Shown here: piece after piece, positions 8,307-14,465 of the stretch
Numbering within the stretch: position 1 is the stretch's first letter
How the letters are laid out: each line of letters starts with the position of its first letter
Origin: Achromobacter sp.
GTDB lineage: Bacteria > Pseudomonadota > Gammaproteobacteria > Burkholderiales > Burkholderiaceae_B
Assembly: GCA_003454835.1 (NCBI GenBank)
Contig: DMTA01000422.1
Coordinates: 1-14,465 of the forward strand
DNA: 14,465 nt
Reading direction: 5' to 3'
Program-made: the position numbers and the translations under genes
Notes under the pieces: generated by a model
Told to the model about the DNA's origin: nothing
The model's database searches: none
Seen by the model: only the letters and a program-made list of their open reading frames with translations

Positions 8307-9292
8307 CAGTGAGCCCCCCCGCGAGTCAGCCCGGAACGCAGCCGCGGGTCCACGACGAAATACAGAAGATCGACGATCAGGTTGATCACCACGAACACCA
8401 GTGCAATCAGGCACAGGTACGCGGCCATCACCGGCACGTCGGCGAATTGGACCGCCTGGATGAAGAGCAGGCCCATGCCCGGCCACTGGAACACGGTCTC
8501 GGTCACGATGGCGAAGGCGATGATGCCGCCCAGCTGCAGACCGGTGATGGTGATGACGGGCACCATCGTGTTCTTGAGCGCATGGCCAAAGTGGATGGCG
8601 CGGCGCTTCAGGCCCCGGGCGCGCGCGAACTTGATGTAGTCCGAGCGCAGGACTTCGAGCATTTCGGACCGCACCAGCCGCAGTACCAGCGTCATCTGGA
8701 AGAGCGACAGCGTGATGGACGGCAGAATGAGGTGCTTCCAGCCCGTGGCCGTGAACAGGCCCGACGTCCACCAGCCCAGGCTGACGGTGTCGCCGCGCCC
8801 GTAGCTGGGCAGCCAGCCCAGTTGCACCGAGAACACCAGGATCAGCAGGATGCCGATCAGGAAGGTCGGCAGCGACACGCCCAACAGCGAGCCGGCCAGC
8901 AGCATCTGCGAAACCAGGCTGTTGCGCTTGAGCGCCGTATACACGCCCAGCGGCACGCCCACGACGAGCGCCAGCAAGGCGGCCACCATGGACAGCTCAA
9001 GGGTGGCTGGCAGGCGGGACTTCAGCAAGGTGGAAACGGGTTCGCTCTGGCGCAGGGAGATGCCGAAATTGCCTTGCACGGCGTTGGCCACGAAGTGGCC
9101 GAATTGAACGATGGCGGGCTCGTTCAGGCCCAGGCGTTCACGCAGTTCGATGCGTTCGGCATCGGTGGCGTCCTGCCCCAGCATGATGGTGACGGGGTCG
9201 CCGACGTATTGGAAAAGCACAAAGGCCAGTAGCGCGACGGTGAGCATCACCGCTACGGCCTGCAACAGGCGACGCAGTATGAAAGCGAACAT
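8306..9292 (-). CDS. Peptide ABC importer permease (DppB/OppB type)
   Basis: The first inner-membrane subunit, 328 residues. The N-terminal helix FILRRLLQAVAVMLTVALLAFVLF is typical of B-type permeases, followed by the periplasmic ERIELRERLGLNEPAIVQF segment, five further helices, and the EAA-type ATPase docking loop at about 219-241 (YIKFARARGLKRRAIHFGHALKN). The C-terminus (LIVDLLYFVVDPRLR) is the usual family ending. The ATG at 9292 has no good ribosome binding site, and a terminator-like hairpin ends 15 bases before it, so expression may be lower than that of the binding protein. It lies 58 bases downstream of the binding-protein gene and overlaps the next permease gene by one base. Confidence 0.95.
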   Translation of the reverse strand: MFAFILRRLLQAVAVMLTVALLAFVLFQYVGDPVTIMLGQDATDAERIELRERLGLNEPAIVQFGHFVANAVQGNFGISLRQSEPVSTLLKSRLPATLELSMVAALLALVVGVPLGVYTALKRNSLVSQMLLAGSLLGVSLPTFLIGILLILVFSVQLGWLPSYGRGDTVSLGWWTSGLFTATGWKHLILPSITLSLFQMTLVLRLVRSEMLEVLRSDYIKFARARGLKRRAIHFGHALKNTMVPVITITGLQLGGIIAFAIVTETVFQWPGMGLLFIQAVQFADVPVMAAYLCLIALVFVVINLIVDLLYFVVDPRLRSGLTRGGAH

Positions 9293-9299
9293 AGGCGGT

Positions 9300-9338
9300 A
9301 AAAAGCAAGACGGCGGAACCGGGTAGGTCCCGCCGTCT
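9300..9338 (-). terminator. Terminator-like hairpin between binding-protein and permease genes
   Basis: AGACGGCGG (9308-9316) pairs perfectly with CCGCCGTCT (9330-9338); the enclosed 13 bases can add a further 3-bp ACC/GGT stem. On the minus strand the hairpin is followed by TGC and five T (A-run 9300-9304). In binding-protein-dependent importers such an intercistronic hairpin commonly allows partial read-through, or protects the upstream mRNA, so that the binding protein is made in excess over the membrane parts. Whether it terminates or stabilises is inference. Confidence 0.75.
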
Positions 9339-9350
9339 GGTTAGCCTGGA

Positions 9351-10922
9351 TCAGTCAACCTTGACCCAATCGGCAACGAGGCGGTTGTCGGCACGGTGGA
9401 TGACCGTGACGTTCTTGCGCATGGCCCAGGGGATGACCTGGTCGTGCAGCGGGATGTGCCCGAAGTCCTTGGCGTGCCCTTCCAGCACGGTGATGATGTC
9501 GGCGTCGCGCTTCTTCGCATCGGTCTCGGTCTTGATGCGATCGATGATGACGTCGAGTTCCTTGTTGCTGTAGTTGCCCAGGTTGTACATGCCGTCCGCG
9601 CCCTCACCCTTGGTGCGGATCAGGTTCTGCAGCGTGTACATGGCGTCGAAAGTGGGCACGCCCCAGCCGAACAGGTAGGCGCTGGTGTCGAACGACTGCA
9701 CCTTCGGGAAGTACGTGGAGCGCGGCATGGCGTTCATGGTGGCCTTGACGCCGACCTTGGCCCACATGCCGACGACGGCCTGACAGATGGCTTCGTCGTT
9801 GATGTAGCGGTTGTTCGGGCAGTCCAGCGTGAAGTTCAGCGTGCCGTCGTAGCCGGCTTCCTTGAGCAGGGCACGGGCCTTTTCGGGATCGTAGGGCACG
9901 CGCTTGTGCACCGATTCAGCCCAGCCATGCACCTGCGGGGCGATCATCGTGCCGGTGGGCGCCGACAGGCCGCGCATCACGGCGCGCTTGATGGCGTCCA
10001 CGTCGATGGCGCGGTACAGCGCTTCGCGCACGCGGACGTCCTGAAAGGGGTTCTTGCCCTTGATGTTGGAGTACTGCAGCTCCGGACGCTTCTGGTCCAG
10101 GCCCAGGTAGATGGTGCGGTATTCGTTGCCTTCGACGACCTTCTGCTGCTGGCGCAGGCGCTCCAGATCCTGGGCGGCCGGGTCCAGCACGAAGTCGATT
10201 TCGCCCGACAGCAGCGCGGCGGTGCGCGTGGCGTTCTGCTTGATCGGCGTGAAGATGACTTCGGTCACGTTGCCGACCTTGTCAGCCTTGTTCCACCAGT
10301 CCTTGTTTTCCTCGAAGACGGTGCGCACGTCGACTTCGCGGCTCTTGAGCTTGTAGGGGCCCGTGCCGTTGGTGTTGCGCGCGCCGTAGGTTTCTTCCTT
10401 GTTGACGAAGTCCTGGGGCTTGGGGATGTTGTTCTTTTCGGACCAGGCCTTGTTCATGATGAACACGTTGGTCAGCTGGCGCAGCAGCACGGGGTTGGGC
10501 GCCGAGGTCTCGATCTCGACCGTCAGGTCGTCGATCTTGCGCGCTTCCTTGATGCCGGTGGTGTAGGCCTTGTAGTTCGACGTGGGCGCCATGGCGCGGT
10601 GGATCGAAAACACCACGTCGTCAGCCGTGAACGCGGCGCCGTCATGGAACTTGACGTTGGGGCGCAGCTTGAAGCGGTACAGGGTGGGCGACACCTGTTC
10701 CCATTCGGTGGCCAGGCGCGGCGACACCTTGAAAGACTTGTCGTAGTCGACCAGGGGCTCGTAGATGTAGCTGTTGGCGGCGATCGTCATGCCTTCGTTC
10801 TGCGAATGCGGATCGAAAGTGAGGATGTCGCCCTGAGCGGCCCAGCGGAAGGTCTTGGCTTGCCCGATCGAGGGCACTGCCACGGCGGCGGCGATCGCGA
10901 TAGCAATCAAAGTGCGGCGCAT
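9351..10922 (-). CDS. Periplasmic peptide-binding protein of the ABC importer (SBP family 5)
   Basis: The extracytoplasmic substrate-binding protein of the importer, 523 residues, of the solute-binding family 5 that binds di- and oligopeptides, nickel and related ligands. A Sec signal peptide is clear (MRRTLIAIAI, then an Ala/Val core) with cleavage predicted after GQA (residue 22), and there is no lipobox. Family landmarks include the mature start KTFRWAAQGDILTFDPHSQN, YEPLVDYD, LRPNVKFHDGAAFTADDVVFSI, NTNGTGPYKL and VREALYRAIDVDAI. I chose the ATG at 10922 because AGGAG lies 9 bases upstream; a TTG three codons earlier sits one base from that AGGAG and is unlikely. It is the first gene of the operon and the most strongly expressed by inference from the hairpin that follows. 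The substrate is not predictable; peptides are the default. Confidence 0.95.
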   Translation of the reverse strand: MRRTLIAIAIAAAVAVPSIGQAKTFRWAAQGDILTFDPHSQNEGMTIAANSYIYEPLVDYDKSFKVSPRLATEWEQVSPTLYRFKLRPNVKFHDGAAFTADDVVFSIHRAMAPTSNYKAYTTGIKEARKIDDLTVEIETSAPNPVLLRQLTNVFIMNKAWSEKNNIPKPQDFVNKEETYGARNTNGTGPYKLKSREVDVRTVFEENKDWWNKADKVGNVTEVIFTPIKQNATRTAALLSGEIDFVLDPAAQDLERLRQQQKVVEGNEYRTIYLGLDQKRPELQYSNIKGKNPFQDVRVREALYRAIDVDAIKRAVMRGLSAPTGTMIAPQVHGWAESVHKRVPYDPEKARALLKEAGYDGTLNFTLDCPNNRYINDEAICQAVVGMWAKVGVKATMNAMPRSTYFPKVQSFDTSAYLFGWGVPTFDAMYTLQNLIRTKGEGADGMYNLGNYSNKELDVIIDRIKTETDAKKRDADIITVLEGHAKDFGHIPLHDQVIPWAMRKNVTVIHRADNRLVADWVKVD

Positions 10923-10960
10923 AAGTGTCAACTCCTGACAGTAGTCTGAATACCGGCGCG

Positions 10961-10989
10961 AGTGTGCCTACCCGCGAGACCCGCGTCAA
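10961..10989 (-). promoter_or_regulatory. Candidate promoter of the peptide importer operon
   Basis: On the minus strand TTGACG (10989-10984) is followed after 17 bases by CACACT (10966-10961). The -35 matches 5 of 6 but the -10 only 3 of 6. The predicted start would be roughly 30 bases before the ATG at 10922. Tentative. Confidence 0.3.
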
Positions 10990-11013
10990 TTCAGGGTTTG
11001 CGCGTACCGGCGA

Positions 11014-11033
11014 TCGTTTTCACAGAGAAACGA
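11014..11033. repeat. 20-bp interrupted palindrome upstream of the importer operon
   Basis: TCGTTT (11014-11019) and AAACGA (11028-11033) are perfect 6-bp inverted arms with an 8-base spacer. Further AACGA elements lie at 11057-11061 and 11075-11079. The position, between the MarR stop and the candidate importer promoter, fits an operator; it could also act as a weak hairpin at the end of the MarR transcript, although no T-run follows. Confidence 0.4.
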
Positions 11034-11109
11034 CAATCAGGGACGCATAAGCATGTAACGAAATAATCGGACCAAACGATGTTCGAGTGCGCGCTTGCAA
11101 CAGATGGGC

Positions 11110-11607
11110 TTATTCGTCCGGGTCGATGGGCAATTCCAGCGGAACGTGTTCGGTCATCAGCACATCCAGCATGTCGATCAGCAGCGCGGCCTTTTCTGCG
11201 CCGAAGGGGGCCAGCACCGCCTTCTGGTGCTGCAAGGCCTGATCGCACAGGCCGCCGATAAGGTTGGAGCCCTTGGCCGTGATGCAGACCCGCGTCTGGC
11301 GGCGGTCTGCGCGCACGCCGGTGCGGGCCACCAGACCGTCGGCTTCCATGCGCTGCACGACCTTGCTGAGGGTGGGCTGCTTGGTGATGGCCAGCACGGC
11401 CAGGCTGCCGATGGTCTCGCCGGCGCTGCCCTGCAAGCTGGCGAGCACGCGCCATTCGGTCACCGACAAGCCCGCGGCTTTGACCTGTTGATGGAATTCA
11501 GCCGAGATGCGCTGGCTGGCCTGCGCGAGCAGATAGGCCAGGTAGCCGTCGACGAACCGCGGGCCCGTGGCGGCGGCGCGCGTGCCGCGTGGCTTATCTG
11601 CCTGCAT
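11110..11607 (-). CDS. MarR-family transcriptional regulator
   Basis: A dimeric winged-helix regulator of the MarR family; members usually repress a neighbouring operon and release DNA on binding a small, often aromatic, ligand. The 165-residue product has an N-terminal dimerisation helix (about 17-45), then the winged helix at about 47-113: LSVTEWRVLASLQ, the helix-turn-helix with recognition helix in KQPTLSKVVQRMEADGLV, and the wing with the conserved DRRQTRV (101-107). The C-terminal helices complete the dimer interface. I chose the ATG at 11607, preceded by GGAG at about 10 bases; an ATG at 11631 would add eight residues but has no ribosome binding site. It is divergent from the oxidoreductase operon (control region 11608-11976) and upstream, on the same strand, of the peptide importer. 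The target and ligand are inferred only from position. Confidence 0.93.
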   Translation of the reverse strand: MQADKPRGTRAAATGPRFVDGYLAYLLAQASQRISAEFHQQVKAAGLSVTEWRVLASLQGSAGETIGSLAVLAITKQPTLSKVVQRMEADGLVARTGVRADRRQTRVCITAKGSNLIGGLCDQALQHQKAVLAPFGAEKAALLIDMLDVLMTEHVPLELPIDPDE

Positions 11608-11797
11608 GTTGGTTTGCTCCCGCGCACCCATTTCGAAGGCCCGCCCCGTTGCCGAAAAGCGCATTGCACCACGACGGCGCAGCCGTGCGCCATGATGTAC
11701 CGCAATGCTGTTGCGCAGCACAGGGTATACCCCAAATCGCAACCCGTTTTTGCACCATTGCAGCGCCCTCAATCCGTCGAAAACCTAGAGAACAACC

Positions 11798-11803
11798 AGT
11801 ATA
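11798..11803 (-). promoter_or_regulatory. Candidate -10 box for the MarR gene
   Basis: On the minus strand TATACT (5 of 6 matches to TATAAT) lies inside the AT-rich island, within GTATATAC. No clear -35 is found upstream, and the leader to the chosen start would be about 185 bases, which is long. The MarR promoter may instead lie near the 11723-11732 palindrome. Confidence 0.3.
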
Positions 11804-11832
11804 TACACCCTTGTTTTTGCGTGATATTTTTT

Positions 11833-11851
11833 AATTTCCATGAAATTTCAT
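11833..11851. promoter_or_regulatory. Compound palindrome, candidate MarR operator
   Basis: Two overlapping palindromes occur here: AATTTC-CAT-GAAATT (11833-11847) and the perfect 12-bp ATGAAATTTCAT (11840-11851). The site sits 8 bases upstream of the -35 box of the oxidoreductase promoter, between the two divergent genes. MarR-type regulators commonly bind AT-rich palindromes of this size; which protein binds here is inference. Confidence 0.5.
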
Positions 11852-11859
11852 CTTTTTTA

Positions 11860-11888
11860 TTGACAGCTAAAACGTTGACTCCTAAAGT
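11860..11888 (+). promoter_or_regulatory. Sigma-70-type promoter of the oxidoreductase operon
   Basis: A perfect -35 TTGACA (11860-11865), a 17-base spacer, and -10 TAAAGT (11883-11888; 4 of 6 matches) form the best promoter match in the window. Transcription would start near 11895, leaving a leader of about 80 bases before the ATG at 11977. Confidence 0.65.
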
Positions 11889-11976
11889 ATTTTTCAGGCG
11901 ATGTTTTCGTGGCAAGACGATGCTGCACGGCAGCACGGATTAAGGATCCCGACGGGGTCCGCGAAAGGGATCCAAG

Positions 11977-14220
11977 ATGGCGGAAAGGTCTTTCAAAAAA
12001 GAAGTCCAGCAACTGCGCATCGGCGCGGGCGAGGAATTTCGCGGCGAAGGGATCCTTGCCGTCACGAAGGCGCTGCTGCAATCCGGCGTGGGCTATGTCG
12101 CCGGCTATCAGGGTTCTCCGATCTCGCATCTGATGGACGTGCTGGCCGACGCCAACGACATCCTGCAGGAACTGGGCGTGCACTTCGAGGCGAGCGCCTC
12201 GGAAGCCACCGCCGCGGCCACGCTGGCCGCCTCCGTCATGTATCCCATTCGTGGCGCCGTGACGTGGAAGTCGACGGTGGGCACCAACGTCGCCTCCGAC
12301 GCGCTGGCCAACCTGGCCTCGGGCGGCGTCACCGGCGGTGCGCTCGTCATCGTCGGCGAAGACTATGGCGAAGGCTCGTCGATCATGCAGGAACGCTCGC
12401 ACGCGTTCGCCATGAAGTCGCAGATCTGGCTGCTGGACCCGCGTCCCAATCTGGAAAGCATGGTCAAGGCGGTGGAAGACGGATTTGCGCTGTCGGAAGC
12501 CAGCAAGACGCCCGTGATGCTGCAACTGCGCATCCGCGGCTGTCACGTGCATGGCCGCTTCATCGCCAAGGAAAACAAGCGCCCGGCGTTCAGCCTGGCC
12601 GAGGCGCTGGAAAACCCGGCGCGCGACACCAGCCGCATCGTGCTGCCGCCGGCCTCGTTCCTGCACGAGCAGGAAAAGATCAAGGAGCGCTGGCCGGCCG
12701 CCATCCGATACATCAAGGAAAACCAGCTCAACGAGCACTTTGACGGCGACCAGGACGACATCGGCCTGATCCTGCAGGGCGGTCTCTACAACGGCGTCAT
12801 CCGCGCGCTGCAGTTGCTGGGACTGGCCGACAACTTCGGCAACAGCCGCATCCCGCTGTACGTGATGAACGTGACCTACCCCGTCATCGAGGACGAGGTC
12901 ATCGATTTTTGCCGCGGCAAGCGCGCCGTGCTGCTGCTGGAAGAAGGCCAACCGGACTACATCGAGCAGAACCTGCACGCGGTGCTGCGCCGCGCCGGTG
13001 TGAGCACGCAGTTGTCCGGCAAGGACGTGCTGCCGATGGCCGGCGAATACACGACCCAGGTCATGCGCGACGGCCTGCGCGAATTCCTCAAGCGCAACCG
13101 GCCGGAATCGCTGCAGACGCATCCGGCGGTAGCGGTGGATGCGCAGGCAGAAGTGCAGCCCGCAGTTCAGCCCGAGCCCCAGCTCACCATCACCGAAATC
13201 TCGCGGCCCAAACCCGCGCGCCCCGCCGAGCAGCCCATCACCTTCCACAAGCACGTCGAAGGCCTGGCTGCCGTCGTGCCGCCGCGGCCCGCGGGCTTCT
13301 GTACGGGCTGTCCGGAGCGGCCCATCTTTTCCGCGCTGACGCTGGCGCAGGAAACGCTGGGCCAGCATCACATCTCGTGCGACATCGGCTGCCATCTCTT
13401 TTCCATCCTGCCGCCCTTCAACCTGGGCGCGACGACCATGGGCTACGGCCTGGGCGCCTCCAGCGCGGCGGCCTTCAACGTGCCGGCCGCCAAGCGGCCC
13501 ATCTCCATCATGGGCGACGGCGGCTTCTGGCATAACGGCCTGGCGTCGGGCATCGGCAACGCGGTGTTCAACAAGTACGACGGCGTCATCGTCATCGTCG
13601 ACAACTTCTATGCATCTGCCACCGGGGGACAGGACATCCTGTCCTCGCGCGCCGACAACCCGGACCGCTCGACCAACAATCCGATCGACCAGGCCGTGCG
13701 CGGCGTGGGCGTGAAGTGGGTGCGCACGCTGGACCGGACCTACGACGTGGCCAAGGTGCGGGCCACCATCGAAGAGGCGCTGACCACCGACATCAAGGGC
13801 CCGAAGGTCATCATCGCGCAGTCCGAATGCATGCTGAACAAGCAGCGGCGCGTAAAGCCCCTGTTCAACAAGGCGGTCAAGGAAGGCAAGCGGGTGGTCA
13901 AGGAACGCTTTGGCGTGGACCCCGACGTCTGTACCGGCGACCACGCCTGTATCCGGCTGTCCGGCTGCCCGTCGCTGACGGTCAAGGACAGCGGCGACCC
14001 GCTTAAGGAAGATCCGGTCGCGCACGTGGAAAGCAGCTGCGTGGGCTGCGGCAATTGCGGCGAGGTCGCCCATGCCGCCGTGCTGTGCCCGTCGTTCTAC
14101 CGCGCCGACATCATCCATAACCCGACCGGCGCCGACCGCTTCCTGGCGCGCATGCGCGGCGCGGTGATCGGCTTCCTGCAACGGCGCCGCGCGGCGCGTC
14201 TGGCGCACGATGCGCTTTGA
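11977..14220 (+). CDS. iorA: Indolepyruvate ferredoxin oxidoreductase, alpha subunit
   Basis: Thiamine-diphosphate and iron-sulfur subunit that oxidatively decarboxylates aryl-pyruvates (indolepyruvate, phenylpyruvate) to acyl-CoA with ferredoxin reduction in characterised relatives. It has 747 residues. An N-terminal pyruvate-oxidoreductase-like domain (about 20-375) includes GYQGSPISHLMD and the EASASEATAAATLAASV region. A Pro/Ala-rich linker follows (about 383-420), then the ThDP-binding domain with FCTGCPERP (441-449), DIGCHLFSILPP and the ThDP/Mg motif GDGGFWHNGLASGIGNAVFNKYDGV...DNFYA (513-546). The C-terminal ferredoxin-like part has Cys652, 658, 664, 688, 691, 694 and 704; Asp655 stands where the second Cys of a CxxCxxC motif is expected. 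AAGGGA lies 6 bases before the ATG. The beta subunit follows 13 bases downstream. Electron acceptor and true substrate in this organism are unknown. Confidence 0.93.
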   Translation: MAERSFKKEVQQLRIGAGEEFRGEGILAVTKALLQSGVGYVAGYQGSPISHLMDVLADANDILQELGVHFEASASEATAAATLAASVMYPIRGAVTWKSTVGTNVASDALANLASGGVTGGALVIVGEDYGEGSSIMQERSHAFAMKSQIWLLDPRPNLESMVKAVEDGFALSEASKTPVMLQLRIRGCHVHGRFIAKENKRPAFSLAEALENPARDTSRIVLPPASFLHEQEKIKERWPAAIRYIKENQLNEHFDGDQDDIGLILQGGLYNGVIRALQLLGLADNFGNSRIPLYVMNVTYPVIEDEVIDFCRGKRAVLLLEEGQPDYIEQNLHAVLRRAGVSTQLSGKDVLPMAGEYTTQVMRDGLREFLKRNRPESLQTHPAVAVDAQAEVQPAVQPEPQLTITEISRPKPARPAEQPITFHKHVEGLAAVVPPRPAGFCTGCPERPIFSALTLAQETLGQHHISCDIGCHLFSILPPFNLGATTMGYGLGASSAAAFNVPAAKRPISIMGDGGFWHNGLASGIGNAVFNKYDGVIVIVDNFYASATGGQDILSSRADNPDRSTNNPIDQAVRGVGVKWVRTLDRTYDVAKVRATIEEALTTDIKGPKVIIAQSECMLNKQRRVKPLFNKAVKEGKRVVKERFGVDPDVCTGDHACIRLSGCPSLTVKDSGDPLKEDPVAHVESSCVGCGNCGEVAHAAVLCPSFYRADIIHNPTGADRFLARMRGAVIGFLQRRRAARLAHDAL

Positions 14221-14233
14221 GGAACCCAGCAAC

Positions 14234-14465
14234 ATGAACGCGGCGGCGATGCAGCAAGGCAACCCCATCAAGATCGCGATCCTGGCCATGGGCGGCCAGG
14301 GCGGCGGCGTGCTGGCCGACTGGATCGTCGACATGGCCGAGCACGCCGGCTGGTGGGCGCAGACCACCTCGGTGCCCGGCGTGGCGCAACGCACCGGCGC
14401 CACGATCTACTACCTGGAACTTCTGCCAGAAGCCGACGTGCAGCGCGCCGGCAAGCCGCCCGCGT
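14234..14465 (+). CDS. iorB: Indolepyruvate oxidoreductase, beta subunit, N-terminal fragment (runs off the right edge)
   Basis: The first 77 codons of the partner subunit; no stop codon is reached before the window ends. The start (MNAAAMQQGNPIKIAILAMG) leads into the glycine-rich loop GGQGGGVLADWIVDMAE (20-36) and the SVPGVAQRTGATIYYLEL segment (46-63) characteristic of the gamma domain of 2-ketoacid ferredoxin oxidoreductases. GAGGAA overlaps the alpha-subunit stop and lies 9 bases before this ATG, so both subunits are made from one transcript. The full length, and whether an extra C-terminal domain is present, cannot be seen here. Confidence 0.9.
   Translation, partial: MNAAAMQQGNPIKIAILAMGGQGGGVLADWIVDMAEHAGWWAQTTSVPGVAQRTGATIYYLELLPEADVQRAGKPPA

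Larger units (their letters stand above)
11608..11976. other. Divergent control region between the MarR gene and the oxidoreductase operon
   Basis: A 369-base stretch with no convincing gene. The half nearest the MarR gene is GC-rich and includes a 10-bp palindrome GGGTATACCC (11723-11732). The half from about 11790 to 11900 is sharply AT-rich compared with the rest of the window and holds the palindrome GTATATAC (11799-11806), poly-T stretches, a compound ATGAAATTTCAT palindrome and the TTGACA promoter. Frames running across it are low-quality extensions of the MarR gene or shadows. Confidence 0.7.

Noticed and set aside
8307..8771. N-terminal extension of the second permease frame to 8771
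   Set aside because: It lies inside the first permease gene in another frame, is Arg/Gly/His-rich, and the TGATG junction fixes the start at 8306.
8309..9232. A 307-codon plus-strand frame over the first permease gene
   Set aside because: Gln/His/Arg-rich antisense shadow of a clear membrane protein gene.
11608..11772. Upstream extension of the MarR frame to 11772
   Set aside because: The added residues are Arg-rich and unlike MarR N-termini, and the best ribosome binding site is in front of the ATG at 11607.
11857..14403. An 848-codon minus-strand frame opposite the oxidoreductase genes
   Set aside because: It is antisense to iorA, which has clear ThDP and Fe-S motifs; its translation is His/Arg/Gln-rich with no recognisable domain.

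Overview
The window is GC-rich DNA with dense, divergent and convergent operons. It most likely comes from a betaproteobacterial chromosome of the Alcaligenaceae type (Bordetella/Achromobacter relatives). That placement is inferred from gene content, base composition and protein style (MinD/MinE, EttA, a binding-protein-first peptide ABC operon, a two-subunit indolepyruvate oxidoreductase), not from a database search. No phage, transposon, CRISPR array, tRNA or rRNA is visible.

Layout, left to right. (1) 1-702, plus strand: the end of the cell-division site selection operon, with the C-terminal half of minD followed by complete minE. (2) 751-1744, minus strand: a terminator and a small OsmB-like glycine-zipper lipoprotein, then an isochorismatase-family hydrolase. 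(3) 1745-1905: a short intergenic segment with three copies of a 13-bp palindrome, GGTGTC(T/A)GACACC, around the ettA terminator. (4) 1906-4615, minus strand: an EamA/DMT-family exporter upstream of ettA, the ABC-F translation factor. (5) 4835-5356, plus strand: an unrecognised protein with a very acidic tail. (6) 5406-10922, minus strand: a complete Dpp/Opp-type ABC importer in the order binding protein, permease, permease, ATPase, ATPase. A terminator-like hairpin lies between the binding-protein gene and the first permease gene; the four distal genes are tightly packed and probably translationally coupled. (7) 11110-11607, minus strand: a MarR-family regulator. (8) 11608-11976: a divergent control region with an AT-rich island, a compound palindrome and a strong sigma-70-like promoter. 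(9) 11977-14465, plus strand: the alpha subunit of an indolepyruvate ferredoxin oxidoreductase and the cut-off start of its beta subunit.

How the genes may work together: the MarR gene sits between the peptide importer and the divergent 2-ketoacid oxidoreductase operon. One plausible reading is a peptide or aromatic amino-acid scavenging locus, with uptake on one side, oxidative decarboxylation of aryl-pyruvates on the other, and a MarR sensor between them. Divergence alone supports only MarR control of the oxidoreductase genes; any link to the importer is speculation. I see no clearly new biological system. The most notable points are the Asp in place of Cys in the first Fe-S motif of the oxidoreductase alpha subunit, the clustered palindromic repeats beside ettA, the palindrome/promoter module at 11833-11888, and the hairpin directly before a permease start that lacks a good ribosome binding site.
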